A stretch of 40,191 nucleotides of DNA, from contig JAGWTI010000023.1 of the NCBI GenBank assembly GCA_028876065.1, forward strand, positions 1 through 40,191, written 5' to 3'. The position numbers and the translations under genes are program-made. The notes beneath the pieces were generated by a model. That model saw only the letters and a program-made list of their open reading frames with translations. It was not told the origin of the DNA and ran no database searches. This DNA comes from Nitrospirota bacterium. GTDB lineage: Bacteria > Nitrospirota > Nitrospiria > Nitrospirales > Nitrospiraceae. Below, one piece after another: positions 25,902 to 35,573 of the stretch. How positions within the stretch are numbered: position 1 is the stretch's first letter; each line of letters opens with the position of its first letter.

Positions 25902-26923
25902 AACGGGGTCGGACGCTGGTGGCGATGGGGGTGGGGCTCTGTGCGGTCGTGGCTTGGTTCTTGTTGTCGGTGACCACGACCACGGTCGACCAACCAGGCC
26001 AGGGCGTAGTCAAAACCATCGAAATTCCTGACGGAGCGACATTGCGGCAGGTTGCGATCCTGTTGCAGCGGGAGCGTCTGCTGCGGAACCAATGGGGGTT
26101 GCTGCTCCTGGGGAAATTGACGTCATCAGAGCGCCGGATCGTGGCCGGGGAATATGCGCTCCGATCCGACATGACGCCGAAGGATCTGTTGGCCGAGCTG
26201 CGAAACGGCCACGTGGTATTGCATCAAGTGACGATTCCGGAGGGATATACCGCAGCCCAGATCGCCGACTTGTTCGACCAAAAGGCCATTGTAGACGGCA
26301 AGGAATTTCTGCAACTGGTACATGACCGGGCCTTCATCCGAACCCTCAACCTTGAAACGGACAGCCTCGAAGGGTATTTGTTCCCGAGTACCTACCGGTT
26401 GCCCAGGCACGCCAAAAGCAAGGACGTGATTGCGGTCATGGTCGGCAGCCTCCGGCAAGTGTTGACGCCGGAGCTTCAGGCCCGCGCGAAGGATGTCGGC
26501 ATGAGCCTGCACGACGTGCTGACGTTGGCCTCGGTGATCGAAAAAGAATCGGGAGTCGAAACCGAACGCGGACTGGTGTCGGCGGTGTTTCATAACCGGC
26601 TGCGTCGGAACATTCCGCTCCAGAGCGATCCGACCGTTATTTACGGCATCCGAAATTTTAACGGCAACCTGACAAAACAGGACCTGGCCGCATCCAGTCC
26701 GTACAACACCTATCGCATGACCGGCCTGCCTCCCGGGCCGATCGCGAATCCAGGGGCAGGGTCCATCCGGGCCGCACTCTACCCGGTGCCGGCCAGCTAT
26801 CTGTATTTTGTGTCCCGCAACGACGGCACTCACCAGTTCTCCTCCACGCTGGCGGAACACAACCGGGCCGTGGAACAGTACCAGCGCCGTCCGTTTCGAC
26901 GCACCGCCAAGCACGTATCGTAA
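25898..26923 (+). CDS. mltG: Endolytic murein transglycosylase MltG
   Basis: The protein has 341 residues. One N-terminal membrane anchor (LVAMGVGLCAVVAWFLLSV) precedes a LysM-like part (IPDGATLRQVAILLQRERLL) and the YceG catalytic domain, with the essential Glu in LASVIEKESGVETER and the downstream FHNRLRRNIPLQSDPTVIYGI and SPYNTYRMTGLPPGPIANPG motifs. MltG cuts nascent glycan strands on the periplasmic face and so sets their length. The gene lies 19 bases before deoC. Confidence 0.95.
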   Translation: MKRGRTLVAMGVGLCAVVAWFLLSVTTTTVDQPGQGVVKTIEIPDGATLRQVAILLQRERLLRNQWGLLLLGKLTSSERRIVAGEYALRSDMTPKDLLAELRNGHVVLHQVTIPEGYTAAQIADLFDQKAIVDGKEFLQLVHDRAFIRTLNLETDSLEGYLFPSTYRLPRHAKSKDVIAVMVGSLRQVLTPELQARAKDVGMSLHDVLTLASVIEKESGVETERGLVSAVFHNRLRRNIPLQSDPTVIYGIRNFNGNLTKQDLAASSPYNTYRMTGLPPGPIANPGAGSIRAALYPVPASYLYFVSRNDGTHQFSSTLAEHNRAVEQYQRRPFRRTAKHVS

Positions 26924-26942
26924 ATCGGAGGCATATCCCGGC

Positions 26943-27632
26943 ATGGCCCTCGAGCGGAATCAGAATCTGGCAGCCAAAATCGACCATACCGTGCTCCGTC
27001 CCGATGCGACGCAGGCTGATATTCTGCGGATCTGCGAAGAGGCGGTGCAGTTCGGATTCACGGTCATTTTTGTGCCGCCCTGTTATGCCGAGCAGGCCGT
27101 GAAGGCCCTGGCGGGGCGGCCTGTCCGCGTCGGCATCCCCATTGGGTTTCCGCACGGCTTGCATACGACCAGCGCCAAAGTCGGCGAAGCGATCGAAGCC
27201 GTCGGTGTGGGCGTCACGGTGCTGGACATGGTCATGAACGTCAGCCGTCTGAAGTCGGGGGATACGAAGGCGGTCCGAGACGATATCGCCGCCGTCGTGC
27301 AAGCCACGCCTGGGGCGGAGCACAAGGTCATCCTTGAAACCGGCTACCTGACGCAGGAAGAAAAGCGTCTGGCCTGCCAGTTGGTCATCGAGGCGGGGGC
27401 CGATTATGTGAAAACGTCGACGGGGTTCGGTCCGGGAGGGGCGACCGTCGAGGATGTGCGGTTGATGGCCCACACGGTGGCGGGCCGAGCCAAAGTCAAG
27501 GCGTCCGGCGGGATCCGTACCCTGGCTGCCGCGCAGGCGCTGCTTGACGCCGGAGCCGAGCGGATCGGGACCAGCGCCGGGGTGGCCATTATGCAGGAAT
27601 GGTATGCGGTCACTGGTTCGCCCCGGTCTTGA
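26943..27632 (+). CDS. deoC: Deoxyribose-phosphate aldolase
   Basis: The protein has 229 residues. ATG 26943 is chosen because the fold starts at once with AAKIDHTVLRPDATQADI; GGAGG lies ~11 bases upstream. The Schiff-base Lys is in DYVKTSTGFGPGG and the second catalytic Lys in VKASGGIRT, with the strand IPIGFPHGLHTTSAKVGE between. The enzyme splits 2-deoxyribose-5-phosphate into acetaldehyde and glyceraldehyde-3-phosphate. Together with deoB, 2.5 kb downstream, it forms a nucleoside breakdown pair. Confidence 0.95.
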   Translation: MALERNQNLAAKIDHTVLRPDATQADILRICEEAVQFGFTVIFVPPCYAEQAVKALAGRPVRVGIPIGFPHGLHTTSAKVGEAIEAVGVGVTVLDMVMNVSRLKSGDTKAVRDDIAAVVQATPGAEHKVILETGYLTQEEKRLACQLVIEAGADYVKTSTGFGPGGATVEDVRLMAHTVAGRAKVKASGGIRTLAAAQALLDAGAERIGTSAGVAIMQEWYAVTGSPRS

Positions 27633-27684
27633 CTCCTGGGCGTGGCCGTTCGCATCTGCGTGTCCGGAAAAAGGTGTCTGACCA

Positions 27685-30141
27685 TTGATCAATAGCCTGT
27701 GCAGACTGTTCCTGGCGTTTCATCGGCCGACTGTTCCCTCCGCCTCTCCGACACCGGTACAGGCCCGCCAGCCCGCGCTCATCAATTTTGACGCGTTTTC
27801 CAAAGGGATCGACAACGTCCATATCGATGTGCGGCTCAGTCCGAAATTCCAAGCAAAAGCGATCCGCATGATTGCCATTCTCCTCGATCAAGAGGCGGGC
27901 AGCGGACGGTGGGGGGGCAAGACCGGCGGGCCGAGCCGGCAGGAATGGGAAGAGTATCGGCTTAGCTATGTGCGGATGATCGAGGCCACCGTTCATCGTG
28001 CCAAAACCTCCGGGGGGATGCCGCTCGTCCAGTTGGTGCAGGTCGGCGCGATGAAGTTCGTGCTCGGGCGCGTCCAGGCTGACCTGGAGGTGCTGCGACA
28101 AACGATCCGGGCGACCATGACGTCCGGGGGGGAAGCGAACGACAGTCAGCGAATCGAGATGACCGAACGGTTGAGCTGGCTGGCTCGCAATCGGGCCCGG
28201 CTGCGATACAAGATCACGCAACAGCTCGTGGCGCCACTCCTGAAAGCCGAAGAAGGCACCTTGGGAGATTTGCGGCAGTCTGTGATCGGACAACGGTGGT
28301 CCCTTCCGGAGGAAGTCCTCGGCAATCCGTTGCTGCAGGCGGATAACCCGTTCGACGACGGAGTGTTGATGAAGCACTACGTGCTGTTGAGCCAGGGGCA
28401 CGCGCAGGATGAAGAGGGGACCTATAGTTATGTCGCGCTGGACCGCCTCCTGCCGAACATCTTCCGCCCGGAAAAACCGGCCAATGAGCTGGAAGCCGCT
28501 CTGACCAATGCGGAGCAGGTGCATCGGGAACGGGCCGACCACGTGGCCGCGCTCAAGAAGAAGCAGCGACGCACCAAGAAGCCTGCGCAAGCGGAAGAGC
28601 TTGCCAAACAAGTGACGGACGCTGAAGCCAAGCTGAGCTTGGCCGTGAGCGATTTGGCTCATCACCAAGCGCGGTACTTGCAGGAACAGTATGCCTGGGC
28701 CGATGTTCCGGCCAACGTGGACTTGCTCTTTAATGCCGCCCTGACGCGCGATCGCATTGCCAGGGCCAAGCAGGCGAAAGACAAGAAGCAGGTGGCGGAC
28801 CTCAAAGCCCAATTGCAGTTTCAGCGACGCCTCGTGGCGGTCGCCGAGCGCTATTTTCGGCGGACGCCGCTCTTGGCCAACGTCGTGGCGGCCTATGAGG
28901 TGGTGCCGTGCTACAAGGAGTATGCCGGTGTGTTGACGGCGGGCGAATTGCACCAGTTCGTCGCGGACAACCGGACCCGTAAGGCCCTGCTCGCGAAGAT
29001 CAAAGACAAGAAGGTCAAAGGGCAGCCGGTATCGCCCAACGGGTTGACCCGGGCGGTCCAGCGGGTGGAAAAACTGTCCTGCGGAGAAGAGCGGGCCTAT
29101 TTGGTCCGCTTCCTGAAAGATTTTCTGACGCTACGCCGTGACCTCGCGAACCTTCAATTCCTCCAGCACGCGATGGGCTATATCGAACTGCAGGAGGACC
29201 AGAAGAATATCCGGCTGTCGCGGGCCAACCGGACCCTCTTCGAGTTCCTGGGCACGGGCGAGGAAGGCACGGTCGCCCAAACCGTCCTGAATCACGTGAT
29301 CCTGAAGGCGGACGTGCGCGGCTCGACGACGATGGTCGGCGAGCTGCGCAAGCGGGGGTTGAATCCGGCCTCGCATTTCAGCTTGAACTTTTTCGAGCCG
29401 CTGAATGAAGTCCTGGAAACGTACGGCGCCAACAAGGTTTTCATTGAGGGCGACGCCGTTATTTTGAGCCTGATGGAACATGCGGAGGCGGTCGAGCACC
29501 ACTACAGCGTGGCCCGCATGTGCGGGATCGCCAAACGGCTTCTGGGCATGGTGCAGGCGCAAAACGCCGCGTGCCGGAAGGACGGGCTGCCCGAACTCGA
29601 ATTGGGAATCGGAATCGTGTACAGCGAGGAGCCGCCGACGTTCCTATACGACGGCAACAATGAAATCATGATCTCCTCGGCCATCGGCAAGGCCGACCGG
29701 CTGTCCTCCTGTTCGTGGATGCTCCGGAAGGAGCGGGCCAAGCGCGACCGTATGTTGACCTGCGTGGACATCTACGAAATCCCCGAGGGCGACCCCCTGC
29801 GGGGCGAAAAAGGAGAAGTCCATTTGCGGTACAACCTCAATGGGATCGAATTGGACGAGGACGGGTTCTTCAAGCTTCAGACCGAGCTCACGATGCAGGA
29901 AGTGGAAATTCAGTTGCCGGGGGACGATACCACGACCTCGTTCTACGTCGGCCGCTACCCGGACCTGAAAGGCGCGTTGCATCGGGTGGTGGTCCGCCAG
30001 GGCCGCATCCGACTCTTGGACAAAGCGCACCCGCGGTTCGGCCTCCCGACGGCCGATGTGTTCTACGAAGTCGTCACGGATGAGGCGCTGTTGCAATTGG
30101 TCGTGCAGCCGACCACGCAGGACGAAAGTACGGTCGGATGA
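27685..30141 (+). CDS. Large protein with C-terminal class III adenylate/guanylate cyclase-like domain
   Basis: The protein has up to 818 residues with a TTG start at 27685 (AAGGTG upstream); a later start is possible. It has no signal or membrane segment. Residues ~30-260 are helical and basic. Residues ~270-400 are charged helices, probably coiled ([21 protein letters not shown]). Residues ~535-680 match the class III cyclase core: [15 protein letters not shown] (metal Asp), [11 protein letters not shown] (second metal Asp, ~586), and [11 protein letters not shown], which carries the transition-state Arg. The purine-recognition Lys expected four residues before the second Asp appears to be Phe, and the transition-state Asn appears to be Gly. 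A ~140-residue beta-rich tail ends the protein. It overlaps deoB by ATGA. Activity is unknown. Confidence 0.7.
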   Translation: MINSLCRLFLAFHRPTVPSASPTPVQARQPALINFDAFSKGIDNVHIDVRLSPKFQAKAIRMIAILLDQEAGSGRWGGKTGGPSRQEWEEYRLSYVRMIEATVHRAKTSGGMPLVQLVQVGAMKFVLGRVQADLEVLRQTIRATMTSGGEANDSQRIEMTERLSWLARNRARLRYKITQQLVAPLLKAEEGTLGDLRQSVIGQRWSLPEEVLGNPLLQADNPFDDGVLMKHYVLLSQGHAQDEEGTYSYVALDRLLPNIFRPEKPANELEAALTNAEQVHRERADHVAALKKKQRRTKKPAQAEELAKQVTDAEAKLSLAVSDLAHHQARYLQEQYAWADVPANVDLLFNAALTRDRIARAKQAKDKKQVADLKAQLQFQRRLVAVAERYFRRTPLLANVVAAYEVVPCYKEYAGVLTAGELHQFVADNRTRKALLAKIKDKKVKGQPVSPNGLTRAVQRVEKLSCGEERAYLVRFLKDFLTLRRDLANLQFLQHAMGYIELQEDQKNIRLSRANRTLFEFLGTGEEGTVAQTVLNHVILKADVRGSTTMVGELRKRGLNPASHFSLNFFEPLNEVLETYGANKVFIEGDAVILSLMEHAEAVEHHYSVARMCGIAKRLLGMVQAQNAACRKDGLPELELGIGIVYSEEPPTFLYDGNNEIMISSAIGKADRLSSCSWMLRKERAKRDRMLTCVDIYEIPEGDPLRGEKGEVHLRYNLNGIELDEDGFFKLQTELTMQEVEIQLPGDDTTTSFYVGRYPDLKGALHRVVVRQGRIRLLDKAHPRFGLPTADVFYEVVTDEALLQLVVQPTTQDESTVG

Positions 30142-31325
30142 GCGAACGTACGATACAACGAGTCCTCCTGATCGTGCTGGACGGCCTGGGCGTGGGGGCT
30201 CTTCCGGATGCGCAAGCGTACGGGGACCTCGGCAGCAATACGCTGGCCCATGTGGCCGAGGCGGTTGGAGGGCTGCAACTGCCCAATTTGCAGAGGCTGG
30301 GCTTTGGACATATCGGAGAGTTTGCCGGCCTGGCTCGGGTCAGCGAACCGGATGCGTGCTTCGGCAAGATGGCGGAGTTGTCCAAGGGGAAGGACACGAC
30401 GGTGGGCCACTGGGAATTGGCCGGTCTGGTGACGGAGCGGCCGTTCCCGACCTATCCGAATGGATTCCCTGCGGAACTGATCGGCGCGTTTGAGAAGGCC
30501 ATCGGGCGCAAGACGCTGGGGAACCGGCCGGCATCCGGCACAGCCATCATCGCAGAACTGGGCGACGAACATGTCCGGTCCGGAGCCCCCATCGTCTATA
30601 CCAGCGCCGACAGCGTGTTTCAGCTTGCGGCGCACGAAGACGTGGTGCCGGTCGAGGAATTGTACACCATGTGTCGGGAGGCACGGCGGCTGCTCCGCCC
30701 GCCGCATCAGGTCGCCCGTGTGATCGCCAGGCCTTTTTCCGGCGAACCCGGCCGATTCGTTCGAACCCCCAATCGGCGGGACTTTTCATTGGAACCGCCG
30801 AGTCCGACCTTGCTTGACCTGCTGAAAACCGCCGGCTATCCGGTGGTCGGGATCGGAAAAATCGAGGACATTTTCAGAGGGCGGGGGCTCACGCGCGCCA
30901 TCCATGCCGCCACCAATCGTGAAGGGATGCTCGAAACCAGCCGCGTGCTCGAAACAGTGCCCCGTGGGTTGATCTTCGTCAATCTGGTGGAGTTCGACAT
31001 GCTCTATGGCCACCGCAAAGACGCGCAGGGCTACGCCCAGGCGCTGACAGACTTCGATCACTGGCTGCCCGGTATGCTGGGCGCGTTGCGCCAGGGGGAT
31101 CTGTTTTGTCTGACCGGAGACCATGGGAATGATCCGCTCATGCCCGGCACCGACCATTCGCGGGAGTATGTGCCCCTGCTGGCGTATGGCCCGAGGCTGG
31201 CGCGAGGAGTCAATCTGGGGGTACGGGAGAGCTTGGCCGACCTCGGGCAGACGGTTGCGGATGCCTTACAGGTCAAACGTTTGCCCTGGGGGGAAAGTTT
31301 CTTGGATTCGCTCACGCTGGGCTAG
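30138..31325 (+). CDS. deoB: Phosphopentomutase
   Basis: The protein has 395 residues. It shows the alkaline-phosphatase-superfamily metal sites: [15 protein letters not shown] near the N-terminus, [13 protein letters not shown] (nucleophile Thr region), and [25 protein letters not shown] near the C-terminus. The mutase cap lies between. DeoB converts (deoxy)ribose-1-phosphate to the 5-phosphate, feeding DeoC. It starts within the stop codon of the cyclase-like gene, so the two are translated together. Confidence 0.95.
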   Translation: MSERTIQRVLLIVLDGLGVGALPDAQAYGDLGSNTLAHVAEAVGGLQLPNLQRLGFGHIGEFAGLARVSEPDACFGKMAELSKGKDTTVGHWELAGLVTERPFPTYPNGFPAELIGAFEKAIGRKTLGNRPASGTAIIAELGDEHVRSGAPIVYTSADSVFQLAAHEDVVPVEELYTMCREARRLLRPPHQVARVIARPFSGEPGRFVRTPNRRDFSLEPPSPTLLDLLKTAGYPVVGIGKIEDIFRGRGLTRAIHAATNREGMLETSRVLETVPRGLIFVNLVEFDMLYGHRKDAQGYAQALTDFDHWLPGMLGALRQGDLFCLTGDHGNDPLMPGTDHSREYVPLLAYGPRLARGVNLGVRESLADLGQTVADALQVKRLPWGESFLDSLTLG

Positions 31326-31335
31326 GAGGGATGTC

Positions 31336-31800
31336 ATGGCGCCGTCCTATGAGGGCATGCTGAAGGAACTCGGCCTGGAATTGCCGTCGCCGCCCACGCC
31401 GGTGGCGACCTACGTGCCGGCGGTGTTGGCCGGGGATCTGTTGTTTGTCAGCGGGGTCCTGCCGGTGCGCGACGGAAGGCTAGTGCAAGCAGGCAAGCTG
31501 GGGCGGGAGGTGACGGTCGAGCAGGGCTATGAATCGGCTCGTCTGGCTGTGCTGAATGCGCTTGCGATCGTACGGCAGGAACTGGGGACGTTGGACCGAG
31601 TCCGCAGAGTCGTCCGTCTCGTGGGACACGTCGCGTCGGCCGAGGGGTTTGTGCAACAGCCGGCGGTGGTCAATGGTGCTTCGGATCTGCTCGTCAAGCT
31701 CTTCGGCGATGCTGGGCGGCATGCCCGTGTCGCGGTCGGAGCGGCCCAGCTCCCGCTGAATGCGCCGGTTGAATTGGAACTCATTCTCCAGGTAAGGTAA
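31336..31800 (+). CDS. Rid (YjgF/YER057c/UK114) family protein
   Basis: The protein has 154 residues, the longer Rid subgroup. ATG 31336 is in frame with the fold and follows TAGGAGGG; the ATG at 31331 is out of frame. The start is PVATYVPAVLAGDLLFVSGVLPVRDG, and the end HARVAVGAAQLPLNAPVELELIL keeps the conserved Arg and Glu of deaminating RidA proteins. RidA hydrolyses reactive enamine/imine intermediates. It is the last gene of the deo block, ten bases after deoB. Confidence 0.85.
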   Translation: MAPSYEGMLKELGLELPSPPTPVATYVPAVLAGDLLFVSGVLPVRDGRLVQAGKLGREVTVEQGYESARLAVLNALAIVRQELGTLDRVRRVVRLVGHVASAEGFVQQPAVVNGASDLLVKLFGDAGRHARVAVGAAQLPLNAPVELELILQVR

Positions 31801-31817
31801 TCCATCCGTCGGGTCGC

Positions 31818-31844
31818 CTTCCCCTTTTCGGCTTCTCGGGGAAG
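31818..31844 (+). terminator. Hairpin after the Rid gene
   Basis: CTTCCCC (31818-31824) and GGGGAAG (31838-31844) form a perfect 7-bp stem with a T/C-rich 13-base loop. No T-run follows, so it may stabilise the 3' end or act as a weak terminator of the deo block. Confidence 0.35.
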
Positions 31845-31904
31845 AACGGCGCTCCCGATGTCCTGCGCGTGAAGCACTTCCCAGTCCACAGGGGAGGGTT
31901 GGTT

Positions 31905-32750
31905 ATGGGCAAGTCACGGCCGGTGTCAGTCGCAGCAATGACGCTCTGTCTGATCCTCGGAGGAGAGACGGCAAGAGCCGGTGAGGCGCCTCTGCAAGCG
32001 GGCGACAACCGATTCCTGGCCGAGGCCAAAACCGTTTCCATCGATGCCAAGACGACGACCTGGAGGGCCAGGGGGCAGGTGTCGTTTCCCCTGGCGGCAG
32101 AGATCAGGATGAAACTCCAGGCGGCCGGTCTGACCGTCGTGGAGGACGAGCCCGGCGACCTGGTCTTGGCGGTGGACTATCGCGAAGAACGTAGAGGGCA
32201 GTACCGTGTCGATTTGCACGGCACGGAGATCATCGCCGATATCGATCTGGCGCATCCGCGACAGGGATCGCTGCTTCATCTGACGATCCGGGCCTCTTCG
32301 AGACCCGATGCAGGCAGCCGGCCTTACTTGGACGCCGTGGAGCAATTTGAAGCCAACCCGTACTTTTATTTTCTCGGCGAGATCGTCAAAGACCGGATCG
32401 CGTCGCAGACGGATTTGTCCGGCACCCTGATCGCAGCCCTGGAACGGATGCCGGAGCAAGGCCGGACGGCCGACGATTCGTCGCTCATGCTGCCCTCCGA
32501 AACGCTGCATGTGACATGGGCACGGTACGATATCATCCAGGAATTGGGGCGACTCAAGGATCCCCGGGCGATTCCCGTCCTGACCAGGCTGTTGGGGCAC
32601 GAGGACTGGCGTGTCCGCAGGGTGTCGGCGGAAGCCCTCGGCGCCATCGGCTCGCGGTCTGCCCGAACCGCGATCGAGCAGGCATCGCGACTCGACCGAC
32701 ATCGAGAGGTCCGGGAGGCTGCCACCGCGTCTCTTGCGCGTATGCCGTGA
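31905..32750 (+). CDS. Exported protein with C-terminal HEAT-like repeats
   Basis: The protein has 281 residues. ATG 31905 is chosen because GGGGAGGG precedes it and a signal peptide then fits (VSVAAMTLCLILGG, cut near ARAGE). The first ~170 residues are a mixed alpha/beta domain (MKLQAAGLTVVEDEPGDLVLAVDYREERRGQ, DIDLAHPRQGSLLHLTIRAS). The last ~65 residues have two HEAT/PBS-lyase-like repeats: LKDPRAIPVLTRLLGHEDWRVRRVSAEALGAIGS and DRHREVREAATASLARM. Such repeats bind proteins. Function is unknown. It lies 104 bases after the Rid gene. Confidence 0.65.
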   Translation: MGKSRPVSVAAMTLCLILGGETARAGEAPLQAGDNRFLAEAKTVSIDAKTTTWRARGQVSFPLAAEIRMKLQAAGLTVVEDEPGDLVLAVDYREERRGQYRVDLHGTEIIADIDLAHPRQGSLLHLTIRASSRPDAGSRPYLDAVEQFEANPYFYFLGEIVKDRIASQTDLSGTLIAALERMPEQGRTADDSSLMLPSETLHVTWARYDIIQELGRLKDPRAIPVLTRLLGHEDWRVRRVSAEALGAIGSRSARTAIEQASRLDRHREVREAATASLARMP

Positions 32751-32765
32751 AGGGTGCGCGGTCGG

Positions 32766-32795
32766 TTGACAAGGAAAAAAGACGATTGTTATAGT
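32766..32795 (+). promoter_or_regulatory. Strong sigma-70 promoter of the IPT/TIG gene
   Basis: TTGACA (32766-32771), an 18-base spacer with an A-run, then TATAGT (32790-32795). One mismatch in twelve. It gives a ~115-base leader to the next gene's ATG at 32918. Confidence 0.75.
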
Positions 32796-32844
32796 GCCTT
32801 CAGTTCCCCGCCCGCGACGATTCTCCGTTCCGGTTCATGGGCAT

Positions 32845-32879
32845 CCTCTCGCGGGGGAATCTGTTTGTCGCGCGAGAGG
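32845..32879 (+). other. Stable hairpin in the IPT/TIG leader
   Basis: CCTCTCGCG (32845-32853) pairs with CGCGAGAGG (32871-32879) over a 17-base loop, giving a perfect 9-bp GC-rich stem. It lies in the predicted leader, ~40 bases before the start codon, and could affect mRNA stability or translation. Confidence 0.5.
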
Positions 32880-32917
32880 ACGCATCCTTTCCGAACGAAT
32901 GCAGGAGATCGAGCGCT

Positions 32918-34579
32918 ATGATGCGGCTGGTTGTTGTCCTGACTCTTCTGCTTTGCGCGAGCGCTTGGGGGGCGCCTTCCGGGGCCGAAAGCGCCATCGC
33001 CCCGGATGCCGCACCGCCCGGGGCGACGGTCACCATTACCGGTAAAGGGTTTGGGTCATTTAAGTCCTCGCAGAACAATCAAGTCTTGTTCAATCGCGTG
33101 CCGGCCCTGGTGCAACGGTGGGAACCGGACTCGGTGTCGGTGAAGGTGCCGCTTCGGGCGACGACGGGACCGGTCGAGATCGTCAAGGGGACGAAGCGGA
33201 CGCCCGTCGGCACCTTCACGGTTCTGCGCCCCACCATTACCGGCGTGACGCCGGGAGAAACGGAGCCGGGCGCCGTGCTGCAGATCAGCGGGGCGCACTT
33301 CGGCAATACGGCCGGCTCGAAAGATCCCAACACCATGTTTGGGGTCAATGATGTCCTGATCAGCGGCGTGCCGGCCAGGGTGCGGCGCTGGAGAGATGAC
33401 CGGATCGAAGTGGACGTGCCCGCCAACGCTGGGTCCGGCGACGTGCTGGTCCGACTGGCCTCCTCGGACCCTCTGCCGGACGGGTCCTGCTGTGCGCCGG
33501 TCGAGTACAGTGTCAGCAATGCGGTGCCCCTCAGCGTCCTGCCTTCGATCCGCGTCGACCCGCTCAGCGGCCCGGTCGGCACGAAAGTGGTGCTGTTTGG
33601 GAAGGGACTCGGCGCCAGTAAAACTCCGGCCGATGCCGTGCTGTTTAACGGCCGCCCGGCCACCGTGTCCCAGTGGACCGATCAGGCCATTGTCGTGCAC
33701 GTGCCGTTCAACGCGGCCAGCGGCCCGGTCGTCGTCCGGCAAGGACCCGTCGAGCGGACGGTCGGTCAGTTCGACGTGCGCACCCCGAAGGCGACCGGTC
33801 TGGTGCCAACCAGTGCGCCGATCGGCAGCCTCTTGCGGATCACCGGCGAGAATTTCGGCTTCTACTCGGAAAGCGGCGCGACGCCGTTCGCGTTCGCGGA
33901 TTTCAACAAGGGCGACAACGGCGTGGAGATCGGCGGGGTGCCGGCCATTATCTATCGCTGGCATGACGACAAAATCGATGTCTGGGTGCCGTACAGCGTC
34001 AAAAGCGGGCCGGTCGTCGTCAAGCGGGGGGCGAATATCCCCAAGGCGGATGGGACCTGCTGTGCCGAGCGAGGGTTGGTGACGACCGAGGCGGGGATGT
34101 TTTCCCTTGTCGTTCCCAAAGTCGAATCCTTTGCTCCGACGTCCGCCGGTCTTGACGAGATCGTCACCATCAAAGGCTCTGGATTCGGGAATTTTCTGAA
34201 AACCACGGAAGCGACGCAGCCGGGATTGAACGAAGGCGGCCACGACGCGTCTCCGATCAGACTCGGCGAAAACGTCGCTCGCAGCGAAGTCCTCTTCAAC
34301 GGGTTGGCCGGCATGGTCGTGTCTTGGACCGATACGGAAATCAAGGTTCGGGTGCCCCGACGGCAAATGTTCGGGATTGGCAAAATGAACGAGTTCGTGA
34401 CCGATGCCACCTCCGGACCGCTGGTGGTGCGGCGCGGCTCGTGGGACCTGCTGCCGGACGGCAGTTGCTGCACTCAGAAACGGTGGGTGAGCGTGGAGGC
34501 GGGGTCCTTTACCATCCAGGCACGAGGACTTCCCGATCCAGGGTATTTCAACAGTCCTGAGCAGAAGGGCAGAGATTAA
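32918..34579 (+). CDS. Exported protein with five IPT/TIG domains and repeated CC motifs
   Basis: The protein has 553 residues. The tandem ATG at 32918/32921 is chosen because AGGAG precedes it and a signal peptide begins there (RLVVVLTLLLCASAWGAPS). Five Ig-like IPT/TIG units follow, each with a PG(A/T)xVxIxGxxFG core (TVTITGKGFGSF, VLQISGAHFGNT, KVVLFGKGLGAS, LLRITGENFGFY, IVTIKGSGFGNF) and a V(P)xxxxSGPVVVxxG end. Units 2, 4 and 5 have an insert PDGSCC / KADGTCC / PDGSCC. These vicinal cysteines would be in the periplasm or outside. IPT domains are structural and mediate binding or adhesion. It lies four bases before the YCF48-like gene. Confidence 0.8.
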   Translation: MMRLVVVLTLLLCASAWGAPSGAESAIAPDAAPPGATVTITGKGFGSFKSSQNNQVLFNRVPALVQRWEPDSVSVKVPLRATTGPVEIVKGTKRTPVGTFTVLRPTITGVTPGETEPGAVLQISGAHFGNTAGSKDPNTMFGVNDVLISGVPARVRRWRDDRIEVDVPANAGSGDVLVRLASSDPLPDGSCCAPVEYSVSNAVPLSVLPSIRVDPLSGPVGTKVVLFGKGLGASKTPADAVLFNGRPATVSQWTDQAIVVHVPFNAASGPVVVRQGPVERTVGQFDVRTPKATGLVPTSAPIGSLLRITGENFGFYSESGATPFAFADFNKGDNGVEIGGVPAIIYRWHDDKIDVWVPYSVKSGPVVVKRGANIPKADGTCCAERGLVTTEAGMFSLVVPKVESFAPTSAGLDEIVTIKGSGFGNFLKTTEATQPGLNEGGHDASPIRLGENVARSEVLFNGLAGMVVSWTDTEIKVRVPRRQMFGIGKMNEFVTDATSGPLVVRRGSWDLLPDGSCCTQKRWVSVEAGSFTIQARGLPDPGYFNSPEQKGRD

Positions 34580-34582
34580 GCC

Positions 34583-35560
34583 GTGCCTACACGACCGCGG
34601 CCTCTCCGGAAGAGGTCTACCTGCTACGTCGCCATGGCCCTGGTTCTCTTCTGCTCAAACGCCTTCGTGAGGGCGGCGCCGATTGCCGCCATTCCTCAAA
34701 AGAGCGGGACTGATGCCACCTTGATGGGAATCTATTTCCGCGATGCCAAGAACGGCTGGGCCGTCGGAAACGGAGGGGTCATTGTTCGTACGACCGACGG
34801 AGGAAGGCATTGGAAGCAGGCGGCGGGGGGCACCACCGCGCAACTCAGCGGCGTGTTTTTTGCCGATGCGGCGCATGGCTGGGCCGTGGGCGCCAACGGG
34901 ACGCTGCTGCATACCCGGGACGGCGGAGGCAAATGGGTGCCTCAGGCCAGTGGAACTCAGTCGCCTCTGTATGGGGTCTTCTTCCTCAGCCCAACGGTGG
35001 GGTGGGTGGTTGGCGGCGGCGGGACGATTCTGCACACCGCAGACGGCGGCCAACATTGGGCCGACCAAACGAGCGGCGCCAATGCCGTCTTATATGCCGT
35101 GCAATTCCTGGATTCACTGAGGGGCAAGGCTGTGGGGGCATTGGGGACGATTTTATCCACGGAAGACGGGGGGCTCACGTGGACCACGCAGACGACTCAA
35201 AGCTCGGCCACGTTTTTCGATGTGTTCTTCGCCGACCCTCTGAACGGCTGGGTGGTCGGCAACGCCGGAGCGATGTTTCAGACCCTCAACGGAGGGGATC
35301 AGTGGGTTGACCGTTCCCTGCCTTGTTCCGGTTCCTGCTCACGGCTGACCGACTTGCTCAGGGTTCGGTTTACCGATAGCAAGTCGGGCTGGGTTGTGGG
35401 GGAACGGGGCACGATTTTCAAGACGACCGATTCAGGCTTCAACTGGATGCCTCAGGAACACCCGACCAAAGCCGCCCTCTATGGCCTGACCTTCCCGACC
35501 GCCGCCCAGGGCTGGGCCGCAGGGGAGCGGGGGACCATCCTGCAGATCACCACGAAATAG
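34583..35560 (+). CDS. Exported YCF48-like seven-repeat beta-propeller protein
   Basis: The protein has 325 residues with a GTG start three bases after the previous stop, a sign of coupling. A signal peptide covers ~1-31 (MALVLFCSNAFVRAAP). Seven repeats of a GWAVGxxGxxxxTxDGGxxW motif occupy the rest (for example GWAVGANGTLLHTRDGG, GWVVGGGGTILHTADGG), as in YCF48/BNR-type propellers. In photosystem II assembly factors the family chaperones a membrane complex. Here it is probably a periplasmic or surface binding protein. A CSGSC motif lies between repeats 5 and 6. Confidence 0.8.
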   Translation: MPTRPRPLRKRSTCYVAMALVLFCSNAFVRAAPIAAIPQKSGTDATLMGIYFRDAKNGWAVGNGGVIVRTTDGGRHWKQAAGGTTAQLSGVFFADAAHGWAVGANGTLLHTRDGGGKWVPQASGTQSPLYGVFFLSPTVGWVVGGGGTILHTADGGQHWADQTSGANAVLYAVQFLDSLRGKAVGALGTILSTEDGGLTWTTQTTQSSATFFDVFFADPLNGWVVGNAGAMFQTLNGGDQWVDRSLPCSGSCSRLTDLLRVRFTDSKSGWVVGERGTIFKTTDSGFNWMPQEHPTKAALYGLTFPTAAQGWAAGERGTILQITTK

Positions 35561-35573
35561 CCGAACAGCGGTT

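Noticed and set aside
27610-28953. A 447-codon antisense frame over deoC and the cyclase-like gene
   Set aside because: It spans two real genes in the opposite strand, with low-complexity, His/Arg-rich translation and no ribosome site.
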